A stretch of DNA of 64,000 nucleotides from contig NZ_CP092361.1 of the NCBI RefSeq assembly GCF_022354465.1, forward strand, positions 2,230,362 through 2,294,361, read 5' to 3'. The notes beneath the pieces are model-generated. The model searched no databases, was not told the DNA's origin, and saw only the letters and a program-made list of their open reading frames with translations. Position 1 is the stretch's first letter, and each line of letters begins with the position of its first letter. Of this stretch, positions 17,930 to 26,903 are shown in pieces. The DNA is from Wielerella bovis. GTDB taxonomy: Bacteria; Pseudomonadota; Gammaproteobacteria; Burkholderiales; Neisseriaceae. Both the position numbers and the translations under genes were made by a program.

Positions 17930-19612
17930 TTATTTTTTCTTTTTCTCTTTGGGTTCTTTATCCAAAACCACGACTTTTGCTTGCTCGGCTTCTTTATCAG
18001 CTTCCTTGTTTACCAGCCATTGTTGAACAATGGTCAGCAAGTTATTCACCACATAATACAGTACCAAACCTGCTGGGAAGAAGAAGAACATGATTGAGAA
18101 CATCAAGGGCATAATCTTCATCATTTGCGCTTGAGCAGGGTCGCTAGGAGGTGGGCTCAATTTGGTTTGAAACCACATGGTTCCTGCCATAATCAAGGGT
18201 AAAATATAGAATGGGTCGGGGCGAGATAAATCGCTAATCCAGCCCAACCATGGTGCTTGGCGCAATTCTACCGACAAGAAAATCATCCAGTACAGACCAA
18301 TGAAAATCGGCATTTGCAATAACATTGGCAAACAACCGCCCAATGGGTTGATTTTTTCGTCGCGGTACAACTGCATCATACCTGCTTGCAATGCCATGCG
18401 GTCTTCTGGATTGGGGAATTTTTTCTTCAAGGCTTCCAGTTTGGGCGCAACGGCTCGCATTTTCGCCATAGAGCGATACGCTTTTTGATTCAATGGATAC
18501 AATATGGCTTTGACAATCAGCGTTAAGAATACAATCGCCCAACCCCAGTTACCAATCACGCTATGTAACCAGTTCAACAAAGCAAACAATGGCGATGCAA
18601 AAATATGCACACGACCATAGTCTTTGGTCAATTCAAACTCAGGCGTAATGGTTTTTAAAGTACTGGTAACTTGTGGACCTGCAAACAGGTTGGCGGTAAA
18701 TGTTTTGCTGCCATTAGCAGGAACATCTACTGCTGCCATATTTACACCAGCATGATACAAATTATCCGCACGGCGTTTAATATCAATCGTACACGCATTG
18801 TTGGCACACAGATTTTCACTGTTAGCAGGCTGCATAATCCATGATGACACAAAATAGTGTTGAATCATACCAACATAACCACCTGTGGCTTTGCGTTGAT
18901 ACTCCACCGAATCTTTGCCAGATGCGAAATCGTCATCTAAATCGCCATATTCCACTTTTTGAAATTCTTTGGCATCAGGCGTATAAACCACAGGTCCATT
19001 GTAACTGCGCATAAACCAGCCCTCGCCTTCAGGTGCAGATTTATCGCGTACAATTTTGTATGCCGTACCCAATTTAACAGGCTGCTCACTGGTATTTTTT
19101 ACATCAAAACGCACATTAACCAAATAGCTGCCTTTGCTGAAAGTGTACACTTTGTCCACTTGCAAACCATTGTTTGTTTGCGCGGACAATTTTACTTCCA
19201 CATTATCGCCATTGAGTGTGTATGCTTTTTGTGCTGCGCTAAACGTGGTATTTGCCAGCACATCATTGCCATTAGCATCCACCAGTTGCGATTGTGCAAT
19301 ATAAGTCAAAGGTTTACCATCAGCAAACAAGACAAATTTTTTGCTTACATCGTTGGTTGCATCGTATTGATTGAGTGTTAAACCACGCAAATCGCCTGAT
19401 TTTTCATCTATGACAGCATGAACGGTATCGGTATCCACCGTAATGGGCACAGTCGTTCCCAAAGGCGCAGCCGCCACTTGTGCGGCTTGTTGTTGTGCAG
19501 CTTGTTGTTGCGCATTTTGTGGTTGCGGAAACAGACTGGGGAAAAAAGCCTGCAAGCCAATCATCAGCAACATGGAAATGACCATTGCGGTCAGCATTCG
19601 TTTGAAATCCAT
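17930..19612 (-). CDS. yidC: Membrane protein insertase YidC
   Basis: YidC inserts proteins into the inner membrane alone or with Sec. The 560-residue protein has an N-terminal helix (MLTAMVISMLLMIGLQAFF), the large periplasmic beta-sandwich domain, and the conserved core from about residue 350 on (LLNWLHSVIGNWGWAIVFLT, NPLGGCLPMLLQMPIFIGLY, IMFFFFPAGLVLYYVVNNLL). The basic tail KEPKEKKKK is ribosome-facing. Gene order with yidD, rnpA and rpmH is the classical origin-proximal cluster. Confidence 0.97.
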   Translation of the reverse strand: MDFKRMLTAMVISMLLMIGLQAFFPSLFPQPQNAQQQAAQQQAAQVAAAPLGTTVPITVDTDTVHAVIDEKSGDLRGLTLNQYDATNDVSKKFVLFADGKPLTYIAQSQLVDANGNDVLANTTFSAAQKAYTLNGDNVEVKLSAQTNNGLQVDKVYTFSKGSYLVNVRFDVKNTSEQPVKLGTAYKIVRDKSAPEGEGWFMRSYNGPVVYTPDAKEFQKVEYGDLDDDFASGKDSVEYQRKATGGYVGMIQHYFVSSWIMQPANSENLCANNACTIDIKRRADNLYHAGVNMAAVDVPANGSKTFTANLFAGPQVTSTLKTITPEFELTKDYGRVHIFASPLFALLNWLHSVIGNWGWAIVFLTLIVKAILYPLNQKAYRSMAKMRAVAPKLEALKKKFPNPEDRMALQAGMMQLYRDEKINPLGGCLPMLLQMPIFIGLYWMIFLSVELRQAPWLGWISDLSRPDPFYILPLIMAGTMWFQTKLSPPPSDPAQAQMMKIMPLMFSIMFFFFPAGLVLYYVVNNLLTIVQQWLVNKEADKEAEQAKVVVLDKEPKEKKKK

Positions 19613-19693
19613 TATTATTGATTTCCTTACATATAATTTGTTACAAGATTATGTTCAGTTTACCCCAAAGGCAGCCTGAAAACAGACGTAACA

Positions 19694-19906
19694 TCATGGA
19701 ACAGGGTCGTAACCGCTACCACCCCAAGGATGGCAACGACACAATCTTTTGGCAGCCAAACAACCGCCTTTGCACGCACCGTGTTTGCGAATGGCTTCTA
19801 TCGCGTATTGCGAACAGCTTGGCACATAGCGGCAACGTGGTGGAATCAGCGGGCTGATAGCCAGTTGATAAAAACGTATCAGCGCAAGCAAGATTTTACC
19901 AAGCAT
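19694..19906 (-). CDS. yidD: Membrane protein insertion efficiency factor YidD
   Basis: The 70-residue protein has the family's amphipathic start ([15 protein letters not shown]) and the cysteine-containing [15 protein letters not shown] and [15 protein letters not shown] end ([13 protein letters not shown]). It assists YidC-dependent insertion. It lies between rnpA and yidC in the standard order. Confidence 0.94.
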   Translation of the reverse strand: MLGKILLALIRFYQLAISPLIPPRCRYVPSCSQYAIEAIRKHGACKGGCLAAKRLCRCHPWGGSGYDPVP

Positions 19907-19978
19907 ATTTCACTATCCTCCACATGCTTTCAGGCAGCCTGAAAACGCTATAACGAGCTTTCAGGCTGCCTGAAAAGT

Positions 19979-20320
19979 TTATTTGCGTGGCAACATTAAT
20001 TCTGCCAACTGCTGACGAGCTTCGGCAACAGTATCTGCATCAAACGCAACACGCACGCGCACGACATAATCACGCGCAGGCAGTTGGTGTTTGTTGCAGC
20101 GAAACCAATCGCGTATCACACGTTTCATAAAATTGCGCCGATTGGCACGTTTGGCAGCTTTTTTGCTGACTACCAAGCCTAATCGTGCATGTCCAAACGC
20201 GTTATTATCCGATTGCATAACTTGAATCAAGGAGCGCGAACGCTGTTTTTTGAATGCAAAAACGGAAGAAAAGTCTTCCGTTTTCAGCAATCGGTACGCT
20301 TTGCCGAAGCGGTTATCCAA
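19979..20320 (-). CDS. rnpA: Ribonuclease P protein component
   Basis: RnpA is the protein subunit that helps the RNase P ribozyme trim tRNA 5' ends. The 113-residue protein has the RNR signature in [21 protein letters not shown]. The start is TTG at 20320, immediately after the rpmH stop (TAA TTG), so translation is probably coupled to rpmH. No ATG start is available nearby that preserves the N-terminus [13 protein letters not shown]. Confidence 0.95.
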   Translation of the reverse strand: MDNRFGKAYRLLKTEDFSSVFAFKKQRSRSLIQVMQSDNNAFGHARLGLVVSKKAAKRANRRNFMKRVIRDWFRCNKHQLPARDYVVRVRVAFDADTVAEARQQLAELMLPRK

Positions 20321-20455
20321 TTACACAGCCAAGCGTTTACGACCTTTGGCACGGCGTGCTGCCAAAACTGCGCGACCGCCGCGAGTTTTTGAACGAACCA
20401 AGAAGCCGTGAGTGCGTTTGCGTTTGGTAACAGAAGGTTGATAAGTGCGTTTCAT
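20321..20455 (-). CDS. rpmH: Ribosomal protein bL34
   Basis: The 44-residue protein starts [18 protein letters not shown] and ends [11 protein letters not shown], the invariant bL34 sequence. AGGAAA lies about ten bases before the ATG at 20455. It is the first gene of the rpmH-rnpA-yidD-yidC cluster. Confidence 0.97.
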   Translation of the reverse strand: MKRTYQPSVTKRKRTHGFLVRSKTRGGRAVLAARRAKGRKRLAV

Positions 20456-20496
20456 GTTGGGTTTCCTAAATCGTTAAGGGAAAAATTAAACGCGTG

Positions 20497-20525
20497 ATTA
20501 AACCTGTTTTTAGGTGTTTTGTCAA
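20497..20525 (-). promoter_or_regulatory. Consensus sigma70 promoter of rpmH
   Basis: On the minus strand TTGACA (20525-20520) is followed after exactly 17 bp by TTTAAT (20502-20497), about 40 bases before the rpmH start. The prophage lies upstream of it and has not disrupted it. Confidence 0.85.
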
Positions 20526-20704
20526 TCAAAATAAATGTTTCAGGCTGCGTTTTGTGTTTTGGCAAGTAGGGGTAAGCCTGTTGCTGTACTGATTTTTTCT
20601 GTGGGGTAGTGATAGTTTTTGCATAGGATAATCTCGCAATGTCATTGGGTGCAAACCTTGATAAACACAAGGCTTACGCCCAATTTGTTCAGTTAAATTA
20701 GACG

Positions 20705-20780
20705 TGGCAGCTTTTTCACAAAAATGCGAAAAAATGAGCAAATTTCAATCATAAAACTATCACAAAATGCGTAAAATTAA
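20705..20780 (+). other. Candidate left attachment end with two MuA-site-like repeats
   Basis: TTTTTCACAAAAATGCGAAA (20712) and ACTATCACAAAATGCGTAAA (20757) share TCACAAAATGCG-AAA, resembling the Mu transposase-site pattern GTTTCAYTNNAARYRCGAAA with one base less. They lie 43 bp apart, four helical turns. The TG at 20705 is six bases before the first site, as in Mu. Confidence 0.55.
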
Positions 20781-20824
20781 ACGCGGTTTAAGCACTTTTT
20801 AAATCATGCTTAAACCGCGTTTAA
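20777..20824. terminator. 18-bp perfect hairpin after the repressor gene
   Basis: TTAAACGCGGTTTAAGCA (20777-20794) pairs perfectly with its complement (20807-20824). It terminates the leftward repressor transcript and could shield host rpmH from phage transcription. Confidence 0.75.
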
Positions 20825-20831
20825 ATTTTCA

Positions 20832-21644
20832 TTACAATAGTCGCCCCAGCCATACCACACGTCCAATCACCGCAAAATTTTCATCATCTAAATTGATTTC
20901 AAACGGTGGATATTCAGGGTTCGCGCTGATAATAACCACTTTGTTTACCAGACGCTGCAAACGTTTCACAAACACATCATTTCCAAGACGAATGGCATAC
21001 AAGCCATCATGTGGCTCAACTTGGGTATGGTCTATCAAAATGGTATCTTTATCATTGAAAACATTGACCATACTGTCGCCTTTGACTTTCACAACCGACA
21101 ACTTATCCAATGGCGCACGCACAAATCGGCGTAGCCAATCCGCACGAAATGCCAACGAATGTGTAGGCTCTTCACTTTCTACCCAAGAACCACGCCCAGC
21201 AGATAATTCCACATTGTAGTAAGGGATGAACACAAAATCATCAATGTCCACAGGATTACCGCGTGTATCACATAAGCCATTGATGCCATTTACAGAAGCT
21301 CGTTCCTTACGTTTATTGGCTTGCAATAAAGCAAGTAATTCATCCGTTTTATGTAAGCTGTTTTGGAATGCAGCCTGCATTATTACATCTTCATTTTGTT
21401 GCACAGATTCTGGTGTTTGATTGGGGTATTGCGCCCCTTCGCCTGTGGCGAGCCATTGTACGTTTACGCCTGCGGCGCGTGCCAGTTTCACTAAATTGGA
21501 CATTTGTGGGTCAGATTCACCAGTAAGCCAGCGTTTTGCGGATGGTGGCTTGATGCCAGCTTGCCGAGCCAGTTCTGAAACATTCCCATTAAAAATTTTC
21601 AAGACTTCTGCCATTCTCTCGGCAAATTCAATATTTACATCCAT
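20832..21644 (-). CDS. LexA-like phage repressor (HTH plus S24 peptidase)
   Basis: The 270-residue protein has an N-terminal XRE-type helix-turn-helix (NVSELARQAGIKPPSAKRWL) and a C-terminal S24 domain. S191 in KVKGDSM and K227 in DVFVKRL form the Ser/Lys dyad, with a candidate Ala149-Gly150 scissile bond in VELSAGRG. This is unlike Mu's c repressor and suggests induction by RecA after DNA damage. It is divergent from ner across an operator-rich gap. Confidence 0.9.
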   Translation of the reverse strand: MDVNIEFAERMAEVLKIFNGNVSELARQAGIKPPSAKRWLTGESDPQMSNLVKLARAAGVNVQWLATGEGAQYPNQTPESVQQNEDVIMQAAFQNSLHKTDELLALLQANKRKERASVNGINGLCDTRGNPVDIDDFVFIPYYNVELSAGRGSWVESEEPTHSLAFRADWLRRFVRAPLDKLSVVKVKGDSMVNVFNDKDTILIDHTQVEPHDGLYAIRLGNDVFVKRLQRLVNKVVIISANPEYPPFEINLDDENFAVIGRVVWLGRLL

Positions 21645-21854
21645 AATTTAAGTTTAACCTTTTCTTAAAGTAAAGTTTAACGTTAAAGTTAGACTTTATT
21701 TTCCATTAAAATCAAAATATTAAAGAAATAAGTTCAATTTATTAAAGATTAACCTAAAAAATCACTTGCGTAGTTAAACTTAAACCTTTAATATTCACAC
21801 ATCTGTTAAACAAATTTGTTAAACAGATGTGTTTAACAAACGTAGGAATTGATT
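21645..21854. promoter_or_regulatory. Early operator/promoter region
   Basis: The AT-rich gap holds repeated GTTTAAC/GTTAAAC half sites on both strands and a 9-bp inverted repeat, ACATCTGTT...AACAGATGT (21799-21830). A rightward promoter is visible: TTGCGT (21766) and TAATAT (21789) with 17-bp spacing, so the palindrome overlaps the expected start point. The repressor and Ner are the likely ligands. Confidence 0.7.
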
Positions 21855-22124
21855 ATGCAAAAAAATTCAGCCAAACAAACACCAAAAGATTGGCATCGTG
21901 CTGATGTAGTTGCTGCCTTAAAACGTAAAGGTTGGACGGTTCGCGCTTTATCCAGAAGACATCAATTATCCGAATATACACTTTATACCGCACTTGACCG
22001 TTCTTACCCAAAAGGAGAACGGATTATTGCGGAAGCACTGGGATTAAGTGTTCAGGACATCTGGCCTGAACGTGAAGCCAAACGTCAATTTCAACCCAGT
22101 TTGCAAAGTGTTTCTATCGCATAG
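21855..22124 (+). CDS. ner: Ner-type winged/HTH regulator
   Basis: The 89-residue protein matches the Ner/SfsB family: DWHRADVVAALKRKGWTVRALSR, then YTLYTALDRSYPKGERIIAEALG and QDIWPER. In Mu, Ner shuts down early transcription. The ATG at 21855 has GTAGGAATTG upstream. Confidence 0.92.
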   Translation: MQKNSAKQTPKDWHRADVVAALKRKGWTVRALSRRHQLSEYTLYTALDRSYPKGERIIAEALGLSVQDIWPEREAKRQFQPSLQSVSIA

Positions 22125-22172
22125 CTGTTCATTTTAATGTAAACCTTCATAAAAATCACGAGAAAGTTAATT

Positions 22173-24287
22173 ATGAAGTCATTATATTCAAATCATACTG
22201 CTTTTTTGAGTGCGGCAGAGTTGGCAAAAATGAGTTTACCTAGTTTGCCCAAAACACCAAAAGGCATTGCTGAAAAAGCAAAAAGGGAAAAATGGGCAAC
22301 CCGAAAACGGGCAAAAATCGGTGGCGGTTTGGAATTTGCCGTATCCAGCTTACCCAGTTTGGTGCGTTTGGAAATTGAGCGTCAGCAAGCCAATCAACTG
22401 AACCAGCAACTCATACAGTTGGAACAGCCCAATTCAGGCAGCCTGAACGCCCCAAAAGCAAAAAAATCCCGCGCCAAATCAAAAGATTTGCCAACCGTCC
22501 ACAGACCCGAAGACACACAACTGGCTTTGGATTTGGCAGACCCCAACACCGCAGTCAAAAGTTTGAATTTCAAACAAAAAGACTGCGCCAATGCGCGAAT
22601 GGCGATTGTGGCAGATGTGTTGAGCATAGGAGATACGCTGAATTTGTCGCAAAACCAAGCCGTAGCCTATTTTTTGGAACAAATGCGCGAAGGCACTTTG
22701 CCCGAGCGAATCGCGCATTTAATCCCGATTGCCAATGCGCGGAGCAACAACAAACGCGATTTGTCCAAGCGCACTTTAATGGGCTGGGTTTTGAGCTATA
22801 AACAGGCGGACAAATCGCCCAATGCCAAGCTGCTCGCCCTTGCGCCACGCGCCACCAAAATAGAAAGCTCGCCTTTGGCATTGTGGTGGATGCGCGATTT
22901 TATGCACATTCATCGTGTGCCTCAAAAACCGAAATTGGCGCACAGCTACGAAAAGTTCGTCAAACTTTATCAACAAAAACAGGATTTTGATATGAAACTG
23001 TTACCCAGTCTTGATGCGGTTCGTCATGCGTGGAAAAAGCTGCCTGAAATCATTCGGGAACGCGGTCGGCGCACAGGTTCGCAATACAAACAGCTTTTGC
23101 CCTATGTGAAACGCGATTGGACAACCCACATCAACCCCAACCAAGTGTGGATTATTGACGGACACAGTTTCAAGGCTCGCGTTCGCCACATGGAACACGG
23201 TCAGCCCTTTGTGCCTGAAATCACGTTTGTGATTGACGGTTGCACACGCAAAATTGTCGGTTTTTCCATTGCGTTGGCGGAAAGCAGTAAGGCGGTTGCC
23301 GATGCCTTGCGTATGGGTTTGCGACACGGTGGTTTGCCCGTCATCATCTATTCGGATAATGGCAAGGGCGAATTGACGGGTTTGTGTCCGCGTTTGGACA
23401 TCACGCACCAAACAGGGATTGCAGGTAGCCCACAAGGGCGTGGCGTGATTGAAGGCTTGTGGGACAGCACCTTGATTAAACAAGCGAAAACCTATCCCAC
23501 CTATCACGGCAAAGACATGGACACAAGTGCAGGGCATTTGATGTATCGCAAAACCGAAAGTTGGGCGAAAGCCGAACGAGACGGCAAAAAGCTGACCGAT
23601 GAACAGCAAAAATACAAGGCGATGTGTCCGACTTGGCAACAATTTTACACAGATTTGTTGGCAACGATAGACGAGTACAACCACAGACCGCATCGCACTT
23701 TGCCCAAAAAAGACAATGGCGAGCACTACAACCCCACCGAATATTGGGCGTATCGCATGGCGCAAGTGCCGATTGACGAGCAGCCTGAAATTTTGTCGGA
23801 AGACGAATTGGCTTTATTGGAACGCAGCATGGACATTCGCACGCCGTATCGCGGTTGGATACGTTTCAACAATCAAGGCTATTTTTTGGCGGATTTGGCG
23901 CAACACGAAGGCGAAAAAGTGCTGATTGCATACGATTGGGACAAACCGCAAGACATTGTGGTTTACCACTTGGACGGTCGCTTAATTGGCACGGCGATTT
24001 TGAATGGCAATACACGCGATGCCTTCCCGAATGTGAAGAGCATGGCGCAAACTCAAAAAGAAAATCGCGCCAAAACCCAAATCACACGCCTGAAAAACAA
24101 AGCCAAGCGCATTGAAATGGATTTGAACGGTGGCAACATCATTGAAAGCACGCCTGATTTTGGCAAATGGCTGCCTGATTTGGTGGCAACCAATGATGTG
24201 GATTTTGCCAAAATTCCAGCCGTTGAAACGGTGGAAGTTTGGGAAGCTGAATCTGAACAGCCCAAAAAGAAATATCTGCCTTTTTGA
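22173..24287 (+). CDS. Mu-type DDE transposase (MuA)
   Basis: MuA pairs the phage ends, nicks and joins them to target DNA. The 704-residue protein has an N-terminal end-binding domain (LSAAELAKMSLPSLPKTPKG), a DDE core with D329 (VWIIDGHSF), D395 (IYSDNGKG) and E427 (GRGVIEGLW), and a C-terminal region with the SH3-like domain and the MuB-contacting tail. All three catalytic residues are present, so transposition may still be possible. The first DUS in the prophage is in frame here (SGSLN). Confidence 0.95.
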   Translation: MKSLYSNHTAFLSAAELAKMSLPSLPKTPKGIAEKAKREKWATRKRAKIGGGLEFAVSSLPSLVRLEIERQQANQLNQQLIQLEQPNSGSLNAPKAKKSRAKSKDLPTVHRPEDTQLALDLADPNTAVKSLNFKQKDCANARMAIVADVLSIGDTLNLSQNQAVAYFLEQMREGTLPERIAHLIPIANARSNNKRDLSKRTLMGWVLSYKQADKSPNAKLLALAPRATKIESSPLALWWMRDFMHIHRVPQKPKLAHSYEKFVKLYQQKQDFDMKLLPSLDAVRHAWKKLPEIIRERGRRTGSQYKQLLPYVKRDWTTHINPNQVWIIDGHSFKARVRHMEHGQPFVPEITFVIDGCTRKIVGFSIALAESSKAVADALRMGLRHGGLPVIIYSDNGKGELTGLCPRLDITHQTGIAGSPQGRGVIEGLWDSTLIKQAKTYPTYHGKDMDTSAGHLMYRKTESWAKAERDGKKLTDEQQKYKAMCPTWQQFYTDLLATIDEYNHRPHRTLPKKDNGEHYNPTEYWAYRMAQVPIDEQPEILSEDELALLERSMDIRTPYRGWIRFNNQGYFLADLAQHEGEKVLIAYDWDKPQDIVVYHLDGRLIGTAILNGNTRDAFPNVKSMAQTQKENRAKTQITRLKNKAKRIEMDLNGGNIIESTPDFGKWLPDLVATNDVDFAKIPAVETVEVWEAESEQPKKKYLPF

Positions 24288-24316
24288 TTTTTAAACCCCT
24301 TTAAAGGAACTTTAAA

Positions 24317-25219
24317 ATGACTTTGCAAGAACAACTGAACCAATTTATGCAAGCCCACAATATCAAACAAGAAACCGTTGCGCGTGGCGTGGGTGTGTCT
24401 AGTGCAGTGATTAGCCAATGGCGACAAGGCAAATACATGGGCAACAACGAAGAAGTGGATGCCAAAGTCACCGCATATTTAGAACGCGAACTGGGTAAAT
24501 TGTCCAAGCCTGAATTGACGCAAGTGTTTGTGAATACGACCACCGCGCAAAAAATGCTGGATATGTTGCGCTTAACCCATTTGTCGCGTGAAAACGGTTT
24601 GCTGTATGCCCAAGCAGGCACGGGCAAAACCACCACCATTCGTCATTACGCACAACAATATCCCGATGTGATTTTGATTGAAGCGGACGTTACCGACACG
24701 CCATCGGTTGTGTTGAAAAACATTGCCAAAAAAATCGGCACAAGCACATCAGGCAGCCTGAACGATATCAAAGAAGGCATTTTGGAAAAGCTGACCGATT
24801 CAGGGCGCATGATTATTGTGGACGAAGCCGAGCAGTTGTCCACCAAATCGCTGGAAATTTTGCGCCGTTTGCACGACAAGGCTGGGATTGGGCTGGTGTT
24901 GGTGGGTATGCCCCGATTGTTGAGCAATTTATTGGGTAAACGTGGCGAATTGGCGCAGTTGTATTCGCGCATTGGTTTGCATTTACCTTTGCCCGATAAG
25001 GTTGCCAACAATGAATTGGCTCAAATTGCACGATTGACTTTGTCAAATTTACCCGAAGATGCACTAAAAGAATTGGTGTTGATGGTTAATGGTAGCCCAC
25101 GCAGATTATGGAAAGCGATGAATTTGGTGCATGGCATGAGCCAAAATCACAACGAACCAATTAACGTGGATATGGTGCATGAAGCCAAGCGGATGTTAGT
25201 GCAGTATGAAGGGGGATGA
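24317..25219 (+). CDS. MuB-type AAA+ target-capture ATPase
   Basis: MuB binds target DNA in an ATP-dependent way and stimulates MuA. The 300-residue protein has an N-terminal HTH (IKQETVARGVGVSSAVISQW), Walker A AQAGTGKTTT near residue 98, Walker B RMIIVDEAEQL near 170 and a C-terminal DNA-binding helix set. The start is preceded by the TTTAAAGGAACTTTAAA element seen at several phage genes. An in-frame DUS gives SGSLND. Confidence 0.93.
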   Translation: MTLQEQLNQFMQAHNIKQETVARGVGVSSAVISQWRQGKYMGNNEEVDAKVTAYLERELGKLSKPELTQVFVNTTTAQKMLDMLRLTHLSRENGLLYAQAGTGKTTTIRHYAQQYPDVILIEADVTDTPSVVLKNIAKKIGTSTSGSLNDIKEGILEKLTDSGRMIIVDEAEQLSTKSLEILRRLHDKAGIGLVLVGMPRLLSNLLGKRGELAQLYSRIGLHLPLPDKVANNELAQIARLTLSNLPEDALKELVLMVNGSPRRLWKAMNLVHGMSQNHNEPINVDMVHEAKRMLVQYEGG

Positions 25220-25223
25220 TGCG

Positions 25224-25397
25224 ATGAGTAAGCGGAAATATCCACGCATAAAAAAATGTACCTGTTGCGGTAGAAGTTTATTTTTAAGGCGTTTTAAGCG
25301 TATCAATCTTAAAGGTAAGCGGTTGAATGATTGGGCAGACGTTTGTTTGCGTTGTGAGCTAGAACTTTCAGGCAGCCTGAAACGAAGTTCAGCGTAG
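25224..25397 (+). CDS. Small zinc-ribbon-like protein
   Basis: The 57-residue basic protein has four or five cysteines in two pairs (KCTCCGRS and VCLRC), the layout of a zinc finger. I start at ATG 25224, after AGGGGGATG. The C-terminus SGSLKRSSA is encoded by a DUS. It is probably a phage early protein; the role is unknown. Confidence 0.65.
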   Translation: MSKRKYPRIKKCTCCGRSLFLRRFKRINLKGKRLNDWADVCLRCELELSGSLKRSSA

Positions 25398-25509
25398 TTA
25401 AAACAAGCGAAGCGCGTTTCGCTAAAACCTAATCCCTTGATACGGCAATATATTTTTTTACCTTGCGATTTTTATAAGCTATTGAAATAAAAGGAAGTAT
25501 AAAAATGAA

Positions 25510-25824
25510 ATGGACTTTTTAATCCGAAAAATGCGTGATGACGTGATGCGCCATTTACCTGTTTTTTGGCTAGGTGTGGTGTTTGGTGCAGTGTTAGCAG
25601 CGATGCCATTGGCATTGGCAAATCCACAGCCTGAACCACCCTTACCCAATTATTCAGCAGCCATGCTAGCACAGCAGCCTGAAAAGAATTGTGATGAATT
25701 ATGGGAAAAACCATACAGCGATTTGACCGCAGCAGAACGTGAAGCGCGGTATGAATGCGATGAAGAAGAAGCGATTTGGCAGCGAGATTTAGAGCGAGCC
25801 GAATTGCGTGAATATGGATATTAG
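25510..25824 (+). CDS. Hypothetical phage early protein with signal/anchor helix
   Basis: The 104-residue protein has one hydrophobic helix (FWLGVVFGAVLAAMPLALA) which may be cleaved, then a proline-rich stretch and an acidic helix with two cysteines. AAGGAAG precedes the start. The 25398-25509 gap shows nothing else. Function unknown. Confidence 0.65.
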   Translation: MDFLIRKMRDDVMRHLPVFWLGVVFGAVLAAMPLALANPQPEPPLPNYSAAMLAQQPEKNCDELWEKPYSDLTAAEREARYECDEEEAIWQRDLERAELREYGY

Positions 25825-25833
25825 GAGAGTGTG

Positions 25834-26322
25834 ATGAAAATCAATGAAAGCAATGTCCGCGATGCGGTGGCAAATATTCAAACTTTACTGGCAACAGGCA
25901 AAAAGATGACGATACGCGATATGCGTGCATTGATGACAGCCAATACAGCTGAAATCACAGCAGCTATTCAAATATTGGATACACAAGGCAGCCTGAAAAG
26001 GGAAGAATTTGGTGATGAAGTGTTTTATAGCTTGAAAACACAGCCTGAAAATCCAGCCGAAAGTCCACCTAAACCAAAAAAGCGTGGTCGTAAGCCAAAT
26101 GCAGAAAAAATTACGCCGACACCGTTTCCACCCGATGATGCGCCGAAATTTGAGCCAATGGTGGTGCGTAAACGTGATGCACCACAGATGAGTTTTCGGT
26201 TTGGCGTGTTTAGCGATGGGGAATTACACCTGTTTAAACATGGTGTGGTGTTGAGATTGAACCAAGTGGAAAGCGCAGCGTTGTGTAAGGCTTTGTGTTT
26301 GATGGGAGCGGCAACAAAATGA
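25834..26322 (+). CDS. Hypothetical DNA-binding-like protein (winged helix plus AT-hook)
   Basis: The 162-residue protein has an N-terminal winged-helix-like segment (KKMTIRDMRALMTANTAEITAA ending near VFYSL, read in parts) and a linker with KKRGRKPNA that resembles an AT-hook. A C-terminal domain of unknown fold follows. TAGGAGAG precedes ATG 25834. It overlaps the next gene by the usual ATGA. It may be a phage regulator. Confidence 0.65.
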   Translation: MKINESNVRDAVANIQTLLATGKKMTIRDMRALMTANTAEITAAIQILDTQGSLKREEFGDEVFYSLKTQPENPAESPPKPKKRGRKPNAEKITPTPFPPDDAPKFEPMVVRKRDAPQMSFRFGVFSDGELHLFKHGVVLRLNQVESAALCKALCLMGAATK

Positions 26323-26546
26323 AAACGATTACAGAGTATGTACTGACTATCCAAGTACAACAAGATGAACACCAACGGTTTATGTGTGCTGCACTTGCGC
26401 CCAATGGCGAAGTTTTGCATGAAACGGGACGTTTCTCGCATGAAGCAGATGCGGTTTATGCGGCTTTGCATAGTGTAGCGGTTTTAAATAATTTTTCAGG
26501 CTGCCTGAATTTAGATTTGAACAATATGGGGTTGAAACATGATTAA
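26319..26546 (+). CDS. Hypothetical phage early protein
   Basis: The 75-residue protein begins at ATGA overlapping the upstream stop. It looks like a single alpha/beta domain (YVLTIQVQQDEHQRFMCAAL). A DUS encodes NFSGCLN near its end. Not recognised. Confidence 0.6.
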   Translation: MKTITEYVLTIQVQQDEHQRFMCAALAPNGEVLHETGRFSHEADAVYAALHSVAVLNNFSGCLNLDLNNMGLKHD

Positions 26547-26727
26547 CCGTGAAAAACCGCATATTTACCGTCTTGTAACAGGTTTTTGGACTGTTAGTAA
26601 AGCGGCTTATATTGAAGTGGATAGGCTGGTATGCAGTACGCGTGTTGAATTTCCTTATGAAACAGCGGAACAGGAAATTATGAATCATCAAGCCCTTGAA
26701 TTTGTTGAAAGGTTGAACAAGAAATGA
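26539..26727 (+). CDS. Hypothetical small protein sharing a KPHIYR module
   Basis: The 62-residue protein matches the C-terminal half of the gene at 26896 (KPHIYR...W.V.K at the start, FVERLNKK/FAERLNQK at the end), so it looks like a stand-alone duplicate of that domain. It overlaps both neighbours by a few bases. Confidence 0.6.
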   Translation: MINREKPHIYRLVTGFWTVSKAAYIEVDRLVCSTRVEFPYETAEQEIMNHQALEFVERLNKK

Positions 26728-26903
26728 ATAAACCCTTTGTTTATGCACAAATTTCTTTGGTGGTGGCGATTTTTGCGGAATTGGCACGTCAAAACCCCAA
26801 TGGCACATTAGTAAATCATCATCAGGGCGAAGTCATTATTCAGGCTGCCAATATGATTATTGATGCTTTGAATCATGCAGATGTGGAACAGAGCCATGAT
26901 TGA
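26724..26903 (+). CDS. Hypothetical small protein (59 aa)
   Basis: An ATGA overlap with the upstream gene starts a 59-residue frame (MNKPFVYAQISLVVAIFAEL...ADVEQSHD). It is mostly helical with no clear motif. A DUS-like segment (IIQAANM) lies within. It fills the space between two better supported genes. Confidence 0.6.
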   Translation: MNKPFVYAQISLVVAIFAELARQNPNGTLVNHHQGEVIIQAANMIIDALNHADVEQSHD

